Assembly: GCA_947626265.1 (NCBI GenBank)
Contig: CANQRM010000004.1
Location: 89,551 to 153,550, forward strand
Direction of reading: 5' to 3'
From: an uncultured Oscillospiraceae bacterium
GTDB taxonomy: Bacteria > Bacillota > Clostridia > Oscillospirales > Oscillospiraceae
Length of the DNA stretch: 64,000 bases
Position numbers and translations under genes: made by a program. This document shows, one piece after another, positions 23,165 through 31,470 of the stretch (within the stretch, counting starts at the first letter, position 1; each line of letters opens with the position of its first letter). Below the pieces are notes generated by a model. That model did no database searches. It saw nothing but the letters and a program-made list of their open reading frames with translations, and was not told the DNA's origin.

Positions 23165-25060
23165 ATGGGCTTTTTATACGCGTTGGAGAGCATCCGCGTC
23201 CCGGTGCTGGACAAGCTCCTGGGGGCGCTCACCTTTTTGGGCGGCGAGGGCGTGTTCATCGCCGTAGCCATCATCGTGTTCTGGTGCGTCAGCAAGAAAG
23301 ACGGCTACTACCTGATCGCCGCCGGCGTGGGCGGCACGGTGGTGAACCAGACCATGAAGATATGCTGCCGGGTGCCCCGGCCATGGGTCCGGGACCCCAA
23401 TTTCACCATCGTGGAGAGCGCCCGGGCGGACGCCGGAGGCTACTCCTTCCCCAGCGGCCACAGCCAGAACGTGGTGGTGGCCCTGGGGGGCACGGCCCGG
23501 TTCGTGAAAAAGACATGGGCGCGGGTCATCCTCTGGGTGCTGGCGGCCGTCGTGTGCTTCTCCCGGATGTATCTGGGGGTCCACACCCCGGCGGACGTGG
23601 CCGTGGGCGCGGCCATCGGCCTGGTGCTGGTGTTCGGGCTCTATCCGCTGTTTCAAAAGGACGACCACCGGGCCGCGGACATCGTTTTCTTCGTCATTTT
23701 GGCACTGGCGATCGTTGCCTGTGTGTTCTCCGGCCATGTCCCCGCAGGGGCGGACCCGGAGAACCTGGCGGAATTTACGAAGAACAGCTTCACCATGCTG
23801 GGCGTGGCGGCGGCGGTATGCGTGGGCGCGCCGGTGGAGCGGCGGTATGTCCGCTTTGAGACGAAGGCCCCCTGGTGGGCGCAGATCATAAAGTGCGCCC
23901 TGGGCCTCATCGTGGTCATGGGCCTGCGCATGGTCCTCAAATCGCCCCTTAACGCCCTGTTCCGGGGCGCGCCCATCGCCGACGCGGTGCGGTATATGCT
24001 CATGGTGCTGGCGGCTATGCTTTTGTGGCCGCTGACGTTCAAATGGTTTTCCAAAGGCTGCCCTCTGGGCCGCCGGGGAAGGAAGGTGCTGAAAGTGGTC
24101 ATCATTGTGCTTGTCGTACTGGCGGTGCTCATCGGTATCGCCTGCTGGGCGGTGACGAAGGACTCCTCCATGGCGCCCCGGGATTTCCCGGAGGCTGGCA
24201 ATCCCCTCATCACGCCCCTGGGCGTGACCATGCTGTCCGGCCACCGGGCCGGGGGCGGCGTGGCTCCGGAGAACACCATGATGGCCCTGAAAGCCAGTGC
24301 GGAGAACCCGGACTACCACCTGGACGTGTTCGAGTTCGACGTGCACCTCACCGCCGACGGGGCGCTGGTGCTGCTCCATGACGCCACGGTGGACCGCACC
24401 AGCGACGCGGAGGAAGTCTTCGGCGAAAAGGATGTGGACGCGGGGACCAAGACCCTGGCGGAGCTCAGGCAGCTCAACATGGGCGCCAAATTCACCGCGC
24501 CGGACGGGTCCATGCCCTATGCGGGGCTCTCCGGGGAGGACGTCCCCGAGGACCTTCGCATCACCACCCTGGACGAGGCGCTGACGTATCTTGAGAGCGC
24601 CGGACCCTTCCGTTACATCATCGAGATCAAAAACGGCGGGGACGAGGGCTTCAAGGCGGCGGACGAGCTCTACGCTACGCTGGTAGCCCACGGCTGCCTG
24701 GACAGGGCCGTCATCGGCACCTTCCACAACGAGGTCACAGCCTATATGGACCGTACCTACCCGGACATGCCCCGCAGCGCCGGCGTCAACGAGGTCATAA
24801 AGTTCTACTTCTCCGCTCTGCTGGGGCTGAAGCTGGACAAAGAGAGCATCAACTACGACGCCTTGCAGATACCCACCACCGACTATTTCGTGAACCTGGG
24901 CACCAGCCGGATCGTGAACTACGCCCATGAGCGGGACGTGGCCGTGCAGTACTGGACCATCAACGACCCTGCCGAGATGGCGCGGCTGCAGTCCATCGGC
25001 GCGGACGCGGTGATGACGGACCTGCCGGACGTGGGGGCCGCGGTGCTGCATCAGCCGTAA
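23165..25060 (+). CDS. PAP2 phosphatase-glycerophosphodiester phosphodiesterase fusion
   Basis: This 631-aa membrane enzyme joins two lipid-active domains. Residues about 1-175 form a PAP2 phosphatase with all three motifs: KICCRVPRP, the PSGH of YSFPSGHSQ and SRMYLGVHTPADV. Several membrane segments follow to about residue 340. The C-terminal part (about 355-630) is a glycerophosphodiester phosphodiesterase with HRAGGGVAPENT, FEFDVHLTADGALVLLHDATVDRTSD and YIIEIKN. Catalytic residues of both halves are visible. The fusion suggests sequential release of phosphate and glycerol-phosphate from envelope lipids or teichoic-type polymers. The start at 23165 has GAGGGAT upstream; an earlier in-frame codon would lie inside the promoter. 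Confidence 0.9.
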   Translation: MGFLYALESIRVPVLDKLLGALTFLGGEGVFIAVAIIVFWCVSKKDGYYLIAAGVGGTVVNQTMKICCRVPRPWVRDPNFTIVESARADAGGYSFPSGHSQNVVVALGGTARFVKKTWARVILWVLAAVVCFSRMYLGVHTPADVAVGAAIGLVLVFGLYPLFQKDDHRAADIVFFVILALAIVACVFSGHVPAGADPENLAEFTKNSFTMLGVAAAVCVGAPVERRYVRFETKAPWWAQIIKCALGLIVVMGLRMVLKSPLNALFRGAPIADAVRYMLMVLAAMLLWPLTFKWFSKGCPLGRRGRKVLKVVIIVLVVLAVLIGIACWAVTKDSSMAPRDFPEAGNPLITPLGVTMLSGHRAGGGVAPENTMMALKASAENPDYHLDVFEFDVHLTADGALVLLHDATVDRTSDAEEVFGEKDVDAGTKTLAELRQLNMGAKFTAPDGSMPYAGLSGEDVPEDLRITTLDEALTYLESAGPFRYIIEIKNGGDEGFKAADELYATLVAHGCLDRAVIGTFHNEVTAYMDRTYPDMPRSAGVNEVIKFYFSALLGLKLDKESINYDALQIPTTDYFVNLGTSRIVNYAHERDVAVQYWTINDPAEMARLQSIGADAVMTDLPDVGAAVLHQP

Positions 25061-25063
25061 AAT

Positions 25064-25198
25064 GGCCGCCCTCGCCAATCCGACGCCCGGCGGGAGCCGG
25101 CAGTGTCACGGCCTCACGGCTCGTGAGCGCAGCGTAACAAGTGAGCCGGGATACTGTCGGGCCCGTCCGGGCTATACCTGCATTGTTCTTGGGCGGCC
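25064..25198 (+). repeat. Dispersed structured repeat, copy D
   Basis: A 135-bp copy is bounded by GGCCGCCC (25064-25071) and its complement GGGCGGCC (25191-25198). Inside are nested pairs GCCCGG/CCGGGC, CCGGCAGT/ACTGTCGG and CTCACG/CGTGAG. It starts a few bases after the stop of the PAP2-GDPD gene. Confidence 0.88.
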
Positions 25199-25220
25199 TT
25201 GCCAATGTAAAAAAATTTTT

Positions 25221-25248
25221 TGTAACGAACGGTGGACGGGCACGTCTA
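25221..25248 (+). promoter_or_regulatory. ECF-sigma-type promoter, probably autoregulated
   Basis: TGTAAC (25221-25226), a 16-base spacer and CGTCTA (25243-25248) match the Firmicutes ECF pattern (TGAAAC...CGTCTA). The site follows an A7T7-like tract and lies right before the ECF sigma gene. Confidence 0.8.
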
Positions 25249-25264
25249 ACCATCGGGCCGGGAG

Positions 25265-25762
25265 GTGAGGGCGCTGGACTACGAGGGGCTGTATGAGGCA
25301 TATTACATGCAGGTCTACTCCTTCCTCATGGCCCGGTCCGGGGACCGCACCCTGGCGGAGGAGCTGACGGCGCAGACCTTCTATAAGGCCATGACCGGCC
25401 CCGCCTTCCGGGGCGAGGGCTCGCCGCTCACATGGCTTTGCGCCATCGCGAAAAACCTCTACGCCGACGAGCTGCGCCGCCGGGCCCGGCAGGGCGAAGC
25501 GGCCCCCGACGAGGCGGCGGAGATGCCCGCGCCGGGAGACATGGCGGCGGAGGCCCAGGACCGGGACGAGGCCTTTCGCATCCACCTCATTTTGCACGAC
25601 ATGCCGGAGCCCTACAAGGAAGTGTTCCAGCTTCGGGTGTTCGGGGAGCTGCCCTTTGCCCGCATCGGCCAGATATTCGGCAAGACGGAGACCTGGGCCC
25701 GGGTGACCTACCACCGGGCGAGGCTCAAAATACAGGAGAGGATGGTGGAGGACGATGGATAA
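25265..25762 (+). CDS. ECF-type RNA polymerase sigma factor
   Basis: This 165-aa sigma-70 family protein has region 2 (YEAYYMQVYSFLMARSGDRTLAEELTAQTFYKAMTG...WLCAIAKNLYADELRRR) and region 4 (MPEPYKEVFQLRVFGELPFARIGQIFGKTETWARVTYHRARLKI). There is no sigma region 3, so it is of the ECF class. The start is uncertain: the GTG at 25265 overlaps the GGAGG, and a downstream CTG at 25274 is spaced better. It overlaps the next gene by 8 bases. That gene has a zinc-binding anti-sigma domain, forming the usual sigma/anti-sigma pair. An ECF promoter lies just upstream. Confidence 0.93.
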   Translation: MRALDYEGLYEAYYMQVYSFLMARSGDRTLAEELTAQTFYKAMTGPAFRGEGSPLTWLCAIAKNLYADELRRRARQGEAAPDEAAEMPAPGDMAAEAQDRDEAFRIHLILHDMPEPYKEVFQLRVFGELPFARIGQIFGKTETWARVTYHRARLKIQERMVEDDG

Positions 25763-26714
25763 CTGCGGCGTGGTGCGCGACCTGCTGCCCCTATATGTGG
25801 ACGGGGCCTGCAGCGAGGATAGCCGCGCGCTGGTGGAGCGACACGTGGCCGCCTGCCCGTCCTGCGCCAAAATGCTCTCTCAGCTGCAAAACAGCGCCTG
25901 CGAGGAGAGCCTCCGCCGGGAGGCGGGGACAGTGCTGGCCTCCCGGCGGTGGGGCAACCGGGCCTTCGCCATGAGCTGCGCTCTGGCGGCGTTTTTGTGC
26001 GTGCCGGCCTGCGTGCTGGCGGCCCTGGAGCCGGAGATGATGGCCGGGACCGACAGGCCGTGGCTCTTCTGCCTCTTCCTGCTGCCGCCGTCCCTGCTCG
26101 TTGTCATGAGCGCCGCCATGCTGCCCCTGCGGTGTCGGCGGTATACGGTCCGGTGGACGCTTTTGGGGTATACGGCGAGCCTGCTGCTCCTGCTCATGGC
26201 CTGCGCCCTCTACTCCGGGCGGATGCTGTTCCGCGTGGCGGCGGTTGCCCTGTATGTGTTGTCCGCCTGTTTGATAGTGCCCTGGGCGGTGCGGGAGCTG
26301 CCCCTGCCGGGGAAATTCGGAAAGAAAAAAGCTCTTGCGGTGGCCGCCTGGGCGGGGGCGTTCGCGTTCCTGCTCCTCACGGCCTGGTGCATCCTGGCCC
26401 GGCCGCCTCACTATGTGCGCTCCGCCCTGGGGGCGGCGGGACTGGTGCTGGCTCTCGCCGGGGCGGAGATATTTCTCATGAAAAAGCTGCCGGTGAGCAG
26501 GACCGTCCGGGCGGGGATAGGCGTTGCCCTGGCCGTGTCCGCCCTGGTGTGGCTTCTGCGGCCCTTCGCGGTGCTCACCGGCGCGGAGAAGAACGTGATG
26601 AACACCGCCGTCACGGTCTGCGCCGTGATATGGGTTCTGGGCATGGCCGCCGGCGCGGCCTTGGCGGCCCGGGGGACGTGGCAGTCCTATAAGCGGGACA
26701 CGAAAAAGCGGTAA
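25755..26714 (+). CDS. Membrane anti-sigma factor with zf-HC2 domain
   Basis: This 319-aa protein has a cytoplasmic zinc-binding anti-sigma domain (residues about 1-45: CGVVRDLLPLYVDG...LVERHVAACPSCAKML, with the HxxxCxxC ligands). About eight membrane segments follow, from about residue 72 to the end. It should hold the co-encoded ECF sigma factor inactive at the membrane and release it on an envelope signal. The many membrane segments distinguish it from single-pass RsiW-type proteins and suggest sensing within the membrane. Confidence 0.88.
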   Translation: MDNCGVVRDLLPLYVDGACSEDSRALVERHVAACPSCAKMLSQLQNSACEESLRREAGTVLASRRWGNRAFAMSCALAAFLCVPACVLAALEPEMMAGTDRPWLFCLFLLPPSLLVVMSAAMLPLRCRRYTVRWTLLGYTASLLLLLMACALYSGRMLFRVAAVALYVLSACLIVPWAVRELPLPGKFGKKKALAVAAWAGAFAFLLLTAWCILARPPHYVRSALGAAGLVLALAGAEIFLMKKLPVSRTVRAGIGVALAVSALVWLLRPFAVLTGAEKNVMNTAVTVCAVIWVLGMAAGAALAARGTWQSYKRDTKKR

Positions 26715-26744
26715 GTCTTTTTTCGGGGAATTTCGCCCCGGGAA

Positions 26745-26773
26745 TTGCAATACCGGATAGAATGTGCTATCAT
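26745..26773 (+). promoter_or_regulatory. Promoter of the alanine racemase cassette
   Basis: TTGCAA (26745-26750), a 17-base spacer and TATCAT (26768-26773) lie 37 bases before the alr ATG. Confidence 0.6.
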
Positions 26774-26810
26774 AGCTCGGAATATTATGTCAATTATACC
26801 CGGAGGGCCT

Positions 26811-27935
26811 ATGGAGCCAGTACGCACCGCCGCCGTCATCCATTTGGACAGGCTTGCGGCCAATGTGGAAAACATCAAAAAGCGCCTGGGGCCCGGGGTG
26901 GCCCTGACGGCGGTCCTGAAAGGCGACGCCTACGGCCACGGCATCGCCGGGGTGTACCCCACCCTGCGCCGGTGCGGCGTTCAAGGCTACGCGGTGGCCT
27001 ACTGGGAGGAGGGCGCCGCTCTCCGTGCCGCCGGGGCGGAAACCGAGCCCATCCACCTGCTGGCCCCCATCATGGACGGGGAACTTTCCAAATGCGTCGA
27101 GTATAGGCTGGCCCCCTCCATCTTCTCGGTGGAGCAGGCGAAAAAGCTGGACGAGCTGGCGGCGGCCGCCGGGACCGCGGCCCCAGTGCAGATCAAGATC
27201 GACACGGGCATGCGCCGCATCGGCTTCGACGCCGACGACGTGTCCGGCACGGTGAAGGCCGTCGCGGAGATAGCCGCTCTGCCCCACATCCATATCGCCG
27301 GGCTCTTTACCCACTTCTCCCGGGCGGACGAGCTTGACTGCCCCGAGACGGAGAAGCAGCTGGCACGGTTCAACGCCGTGCTGGAGGCCTTAAAAGCCGC
27401 GGGGGTGGACATGCCCCCGGTGCACGTCTCCAACAGCCCCTCCATCCTGCTGCGCCCCGAGGTGCAGATGGACGCGGTCCGTGGCGGGGACGTGCTCTTC
27501 GGCCTTTGCCCGGTGGATGAGGACAAGTGGCCCGGGATGGGCCTACAGGAGGTCATGACCTGGGAGACATACGTCGCCATGGTGAAGACGGTCCCCGCCG
27601 GGGAGCCGGTGGGCTACGGCGGGACATACGTGACCAAGCGGGAGACGCGCATCGCCACGGTGCCCGTGGGCTTCTGCGACGGGTACAGCCGGCGGCTGTC
27701 CAACCGGGGCAAGGTGAAGATACGCGGGCAGCTTGCCCCCATCATCGGCCGGGTGTGCATGGACCAGTTCATGGTGGACGTCACCGACATCCCCGGCGTC
27801 GCGGCGGGCGACAGGGTGGAGCTGTTGAACGGGGAGGACCTGTCCATATTGTGGATGGCGGATACCCTGGACGCCAATGTGGACGAGATCGTCTGCGGCG
27901 TCACCAAGCGGGTGCCCCGGATATACGTGGACTGA
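26811..27935 (+). CDS. alr: Alanine racemase-family PLP enzyme
   Basis: This 374-aa fold-type III PLP enzyme has the PLP-lysine motif AVLKGDAYGHG at about residues 35-45 and the C-terminal domain signature VPVGFCDGYSRRLSNRGKV...IIGRVCMDQFMVDVTDIP. The second catalytic base, normally Tyr of the family, is in the segment VGYGGTYVT. It interconverts L- and D-alanine for peptidoglycan or acts on another amino acid. The start at 26811 follows GGAGG with four-base spacing. It is followed after 45 bases by an ATP-grasp gene and then an aminotransferase, a grouping not typical for a housekeeping alr. Confidence 0.93.
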   Translation: MEPVRTAAVIHLDRLAANVENIKKRLGPGVALTAVLKGDAYGHGIAGVYPTLRRCGVQGYAVAYWEEGAALRAAGAETEPIHLLAPIMDGELSKCVEYRLAPSIFSVEQAKKLDELAAAAGTAAPVQIKIDTGMRRIGFDADDVSGTVKAVAEIAALPHIHIAGLFTHFSRADELDCPETEKQLARFNAVLEALKAAGVDMPPVHVSNSPSILLRPEVQMDAVRGGDVLFGLCPVDEDKWPGMGLQEVMTWETYVAMVKTVPAGEPVGYGGTYVTKRETRIATVPVGFCDGYSRRLSNRGKVKIRGQLAPIIGRVCMDQFMVDVTDIPGVAAGDRVELLNGEDLSILWMADTLDANVDEIVCGVTKRVPRIYVD

Positions 27936-27980
27936 CACGGGACAATACCCGTAGAAATACAAAGAGAGCGGGAAGGAAAC

Positions 27981-29000
27981 ATGCCGGACGTAAAGTATTA
28001 TCTGCACAGGATACGCAACATCAACTTTGACCACCTGAAGGGGGCCATAAACGCCGTCCATGAGCGGACGGGGAAGAATAAGGCGGCCATCTTCCTGGAC
28101 ATGATGGGCTGCACGGTGAAGTACGGGGCGGGGTATTACGACTACCTCATTTTCGGTTTTGCGGACCTGACCGCCGCCCAGCGGGCCACCTTCGTCACCC
28201 GGGGCGTGAGCAAGAAGCTCAACGAGTACCTCAATGACCCCAAGTACACGGACCTCTTCGACGACAAGGCCCAGTTCAACAAGACCTTTGCCAAATTTAT
28301 CCGCCGCCGCTGGCTGGTGCTGGCGGAGAGCACCAAGGAGCAGGTCCGGGATTTCGTACAGGGCAAGGATGAGGTTTTTGTCAAGATCCTGGACGGGGAG
28401 TGCAGCCACGGCTGCGAGCGCATCCACATGAAGGACTGGCCGGACTTCGACGCCCTCTATGAGCACATCCAGAAGGGAAAATTCGGCCTTTTGGAGGACA
28501 TCGTGGACCAGCACCCGGACGTGGAGGCCCTGCACCCCGGCTCCGTCAACTGCCAGCGGGTCATCACCCTTTTGGACGATGAGGGCGAGCCCCACTGTCT
28601 CTATGTGGTGCAGAAGATGGGTCTCGGCGACAGCTTCGTGGACTGTAACTGCCTGTACGCTCCCGTGGACACCGAGACCGGGAAGATAAAGTACCCCGGC
28701 CACTCGGGCAACACGCCTCTCGGCATCGTGTACGACGAGCAGCCGGACACCCACGTGCATCTGGTGGGCTACCAGCTCCCCTTCGTGAAGGAGGCGGTGG
28801 CCATGTGCCTGGAGGCGGCGAAAGTCGTTCCGCAGGTGCGGTACGTGGGCTGGGACGTTGCCATCAGCAAGGACGGCCCGGAGTTCATCGAGGGCAACAC
28901 CTACTGCGCCCATGACTTCTGGCAGCTGCCGCCCCACACCCCGGAGAAGATCGGCAAGCTGCCGGAATTCCGGAAATACGCCAGGGGATTCAAGCGCTGA
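27981..29000 (+). CDS. ATP-grasp protein of the sugar-transfer-associated type
   Basis: This 339-aa protein fits the ATP-grasp family often annotated 'sugar-transfer associated ATP-grasp'. Seen here are the family N-terminal block FLDMMGCTVKYGAGYYDYLIFGFADLTAAQRATFVTRG, a nucleotide-binding stretch around EVFVKILDGECSHG, and the late metal-binding motif GPEFIEGNT. ATP-grasp enzymes form amide or ester bonds through acyl-phosphate intermediates. The position between an alanine racemase and a diaminobutyrate-type aminotransferase suggests it ligates an amino acid, but substrate and acceptor are unknown. A GGAAGG site precedes the ATG. Confidence 0.82.
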   Translation: MPDVKYYLHRIRNINFDHLKGAINAVHERTGKNKAAIFLDMMGCTVKYGAGYYDYLIFGFADLTAAQRATFVTRGVSKKLNEYLNDPKYTDLFDDKAQFNKTFAKFIRRRWLVLAESTKEQVRDFVQGKDEVFVKILDGECSHGCERIHMKDWPDFDALYEHIQKGKFGLLEDIVDQHPDVEALHPGSVNCQRVITLLDDEGEPHCLYVVQKMGLGDSFVDCNCLYAPVDTETGKIKYPGHSGNTPLGIVYDEQPDTHVHLVGYQLPFVKEAVAMCLEAAKVVPQVRYVGWDVAISKDGPEFIEGNTYCAHDFWQLPPHTPEKIGKLPEFRKYARGFKR

Positions 29001-29040
29001 CCAACGCCGGCGCAGAAAGGATATAAAGAGGATAAAGGAT

Positions 29041-30282
29041 ATGCTGGAAGTATTTGAGAGCACAGAGAGCCAGGTACGCTCCTACTGCCGGAAGTACCCG
29101 GTGGAGTTCGACCGGGCGAAGAACGCGGAGATATGGTCCGTGGACGGGGCCCGGTACGTGGACTTTCTGGCGGTGGCCGGGTCCATGAACTACGGCCACA
29201 ACAACCCGGAGATCAAAAAGGCCGTCCTGGACTACCTGAGCGAGGACCGGATCATCAACGCCCTGGACATGTATACCGCCGCCAAGGAGGACTTTCTCGC
29301 CACCTTCAAAAATGAGATCCTGGCGCCTCGCGGCCTGGATTACAAGGTCATGTGCTGCGGCCCCACCGGCACCAACGCGGTGGAGGCGGCGCTGAAGCTG
29401 GCCCGGAAGAACAAAAAGCGCAACGGCGTCATCGCCTTCGGCGGCGCCTTCCACGGCATGAGCCTGGGCTCCCTCGCCATGACCACCGATAGGACCAGCC
29501 GGGAGGGGGCCGTGGTGCCCCTGGAGAACGTGTCCTTCGTGCCCTATGACGGGACGCTGGATTCGCTGGCCTATCTCAACTGGGTCCTCACCGACGACCA
29601 CTCCGGCGTGGACAAGCCCGCGGCCATCGTCCTGGAGACCGTCCAGGCCGAGGGCGGCATCAATGTGGCGAGCCCGGAATGGCTCAAAGAAGTGCGCCGC
29701 ATCTGCGATGAGAACGACATCCTCATGATCGTGGACGACATCCAGGTGGGCAACGGCCGCGTGGGCTGGTTCTTCTCCTTCGAGCGGGCCGGCATCGTGC
29801 CCGACATGGTGACGCTCTCCAAGTCCATCAGCGGCTTCGGCATGCCCATGGCGCTGCTGCTCATCAAGCCGGAGCTGGACATCTTCCGCCCGGCGGAGCA
29901 CAACGGCACCTTCCGTGGCAACCAGCTGTCCTTCGTGGGCGGCGCGGCGGGCATCCGCTACTTCAAGGCCCACAAGCTGGACGAGGAGTGCCGCCGCAAG
30001 GGCGCCATTATGGAGAAGTTCATTAAGGAAGAGATACTGCCCATGGATAAGCGGCTCACCATGCGAGGCCTGGGCATGCTCTGGGGCATCGATTTCTCCG
30101 CCGTGGACGGGGCCCTGGCCCTGAAAGCGGTCCACGAGGGCTTTGACAGGGGCATCATCATGGAGGTGGCCGGCCGGGGCGACAGCGTGCTGAAGCTCAT
30201 GCCGCCGCTGACCATCGAAGACGAGGTCCTGATGGAAGGCCTGAACATCGTGAAGGAAGCCGTCAAGGCGGTGCTGAAGTAA
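29041..30282 (+). CDS. Diaminobutyrate--2-oxoglutarate aminotransferase (EctB-like)
   Basis: This 413-aa class III aminotransferase has EctB-type features: FESTESQVRSYCRKYPVEFD at the start, MCCGPTGTNAVEAALKLARK, the PLP aspartate in IVDDIQVGNGRVG, and the PLP lysine in LSKSISGFGMPMALLLI. Such enzymes make L-2,4-diaminobutyrate from aspartate semialdehyde. The ATG at 29041 follows AGAGGA and is chosen over longer readings that overlap the ATP-grasp gene. No ectA or ectC is present, so ectoine synthesis is unlikely. Diaminobutyrate is more plausibly fed to the ATP-grasp enzyme or to wall or peptide modification. Confidence 0.88.
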   Translation: MLEVFESTESQVRSYCRKYPVEFDRAKNAEIWSVDGARYVDFLAVAGSMNYGHNNPEIKKAVLDYLSEDRIINALDMYTAAKEDFLATFKNEILAPRGLDYKVMCCGPTGTNAVEAALKLARKNKKRNGVIAFGGAFHGMSLGSLAMTTDRTSREGAVVPLENVSFVPYDGTLDSLAYLNWVLTDDHSGVDKPAAIVLETVQAEGGINVASPEWLKEVRRICDENDILMIVDDIQVGNGRVGWFFSFERAGIVPDMVTLSKSISGFGMPMALLLIKPELDIFRPAEHNGTFRGNQLSFVGGAAGIRYFKAHKLDEECRRKGAIMEKFIKEEILPMDKRLTMRGLGMLWGIDFSAVDGALALKAVHEGFDRGIIMEVAGRGDSVLKLMPPLTIEDEVLMEGLNIVKEAVKAVLK

Positions 30283-30302
30283 ACCATCCCTGTCTCAGGG
30301 CG

Positions 30303-30435
30303 GGCCGCCCTCACCAGACCGACGCCCGGCGGGAGCCGTCAGTGTGCCGGATGCGGTTGGTGAGCGTAGCGAACTTTAGCAGCAGGCATACTGTCGGGCC
30401 CGTCCGGGCAAAACCTGCGTGCTCTATGGGCGGCC
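30303..30435 (+). repeat. Dispersed structured repeat, copy E
   Basis: A 133-bp copy is bounded by GGCCGCCC (30303-30310) and GGGCGGCC (30428-30435), with GCCCGG/CCGGGC inside. It has the central GTGAGCGTAGCGAAC block and ends with ACTGTCGGGC. It lies right after the aminotransferase stop and before a terminator. Confidence 0.87.
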
Positions 30436-30457
30436 TCGCCCGTCGGATAAGCAAAGA

Positions 30458-30485
30458 CCGCCCCTCTTTTCGGAGGGGCGGCCCT
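30458..30485. terminator. Bidirectional intrinsic terminator
   Basis: A 9-bp GC stem (30458-30466 with 30473-30481) is followed by CCTTTT. It lies between repeat copy E and the convergent F420-ligase-like gene. Confidence 0.8.
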
Positions 30486-30496
30486 TTTATGTCATT

Positions 30497-31204
30497 TTAC
30501 GCCGCGTGTTTGCGGATGATGATAAACGGCGTCAATTGCGTGGAGTTTCCGGTGGGGTTGTCTTGGATGAGCTCGGCGCACTGCTCGTCCGTGAGCTTAA
30601 GGTCCGGGCTCTTGCCCAGGATGTCCCGCTCAAAGTCGTTGGCGTCCACCAGCATGCAGGTGACGCCGGTCTCTTCTTTAATGCGCTTGCACACCCCGTT
30701 GGGGTCCTTGGGCAGCATCATGCAGAAGTCGCCGTAGACCTGGAAGGAGGCGGTGTAGAACCCGTCCAGGCCCGCCACCTCGGGGCCGGCGATGTCGTAA
30801 AACACGCCCTTCTTGCCGAAGAGCTTGCACACCCCCGCGGCGATGGAGGCCCAGATGATCTTCGGCGCCCCGCAGTGGTCGATGGCGAACTGCATCTTCC
30901 AGGGGTTGTCCACGCCAATACCGGCGGTGCTGTGGGAGGCGAACTTGGAAAGGAACTTCGCCAGACCGGACAGGTGCATGTCCTTTTTATAAATGATGTT
31001 CTTCTGGCACAGGGAGATGATCTTCTCCGCCACGGAGAGGATGTCCCCCTCCTCATACACGGGCAGGACATACTTCTTCACCAGCTCGCAGTAGTCCTCG
31101 CCGATCTCCACGAAATGGGTCTTGATGGCGCCCCGGTCATAATCGCCGAAGCTGGTATGGATGGTGAGGGATTTATTCTCGTTGGGCGTTAAAACGGCTC
31201 CCAT
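30497..31204 (-). CDS. Coenzyme F420:L-glutamate ligase-like protein
   Basis: This 235-aa protein is related to the CofE/F420-0:gamma-glutamyl ligase family, seen in the blocks VAEKIISLCQKNIIYKK, KFASHSTAGIGVDNPWKMQFAIDHCGAPKIIWASIAAGVCKLFG and VLVDANDFERDILGKSP. Firmicutes homologues are widespread although most lack F420, so they probably glutamylate something else. The start at 31204 follows GGGAGGAG. It is convergent with the racemase, ATP-grasp and aminotransferase cassette, and might add glutamate to the same product. That link is a guess. Confidence 0.8.
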   Translation of the reverse strand: MGAVLTPNENKSLTIHTSFGDYDRGAIKTHFVEIGEDYCELVKKYVLPVYEEGDILSVAEKIISLCQKNIIYKKDMHLSGLAKFLSKFASHSTAGIGVDNPWKMQFAIDHCGAPKIIWASIAAGVCKLFGKKGVFYDIAGPEVAGLDGFYTASFQVYGDFCMMLPKDPNGVCKRIKEETGVTCMLVDANDFERDILGKSPDLKLTDEQCAELIQDNPTGNSTQLTPFIIIRKHAA

Positions 31205-31391
31205 GGTCTCCTCCCGGAAGGCTCGCGCCTTTCTTTTTCTCTTTGTATTTTGGATAAGCGGTCTCCAGTTCTTTAGAATACCACAATTCCCATTGGTTGG
31301 CAAGATGCTCTCCGTCCCGACAGTTTTATGGTGCCCGTCCGCGCGTTCGATTTCCCCGTGGAAAAATCTTTTCCCGGCCCGTTGGCGGCTA

Positions 31392-31419
31392 TTGACAATC
31401 CGGCCGGATATGGTATAAT
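31392..31419 (+). promoter_or_regulatory. Promoter of the rubrerythrin-rubredoxin operon
   Basis: TTGACA (31392-31397), a 16-base spacer and a perfect TATAAT (31414-31419) form a strong promoter. The untranslated leader contains the palindrome AGGAAT-T-ATTCCT (31433-31445), a possible operator, followed by a GGAGG site. Confidence 0.8.
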
Positions 31420-31470
31420 GTTTATAGAAATCAGGAATTATTCCTAAAAATTTACGGAGGTAACGATATT

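Noticed and set aside
23174..25078. A 634-codon minus-strand ORF opposite the PAP2-GDPD gene
   Set aside because: It is a compositional shadow of a gene with full catalytic motifs on the plus strand.
29041..30282. Ectoine biosynthesis cluster
   Set aside because: The aminotransferase is EctB-like, but no ectA or ectC is nearby, and the neighbours are a racemase and an ATP-grasp protein.
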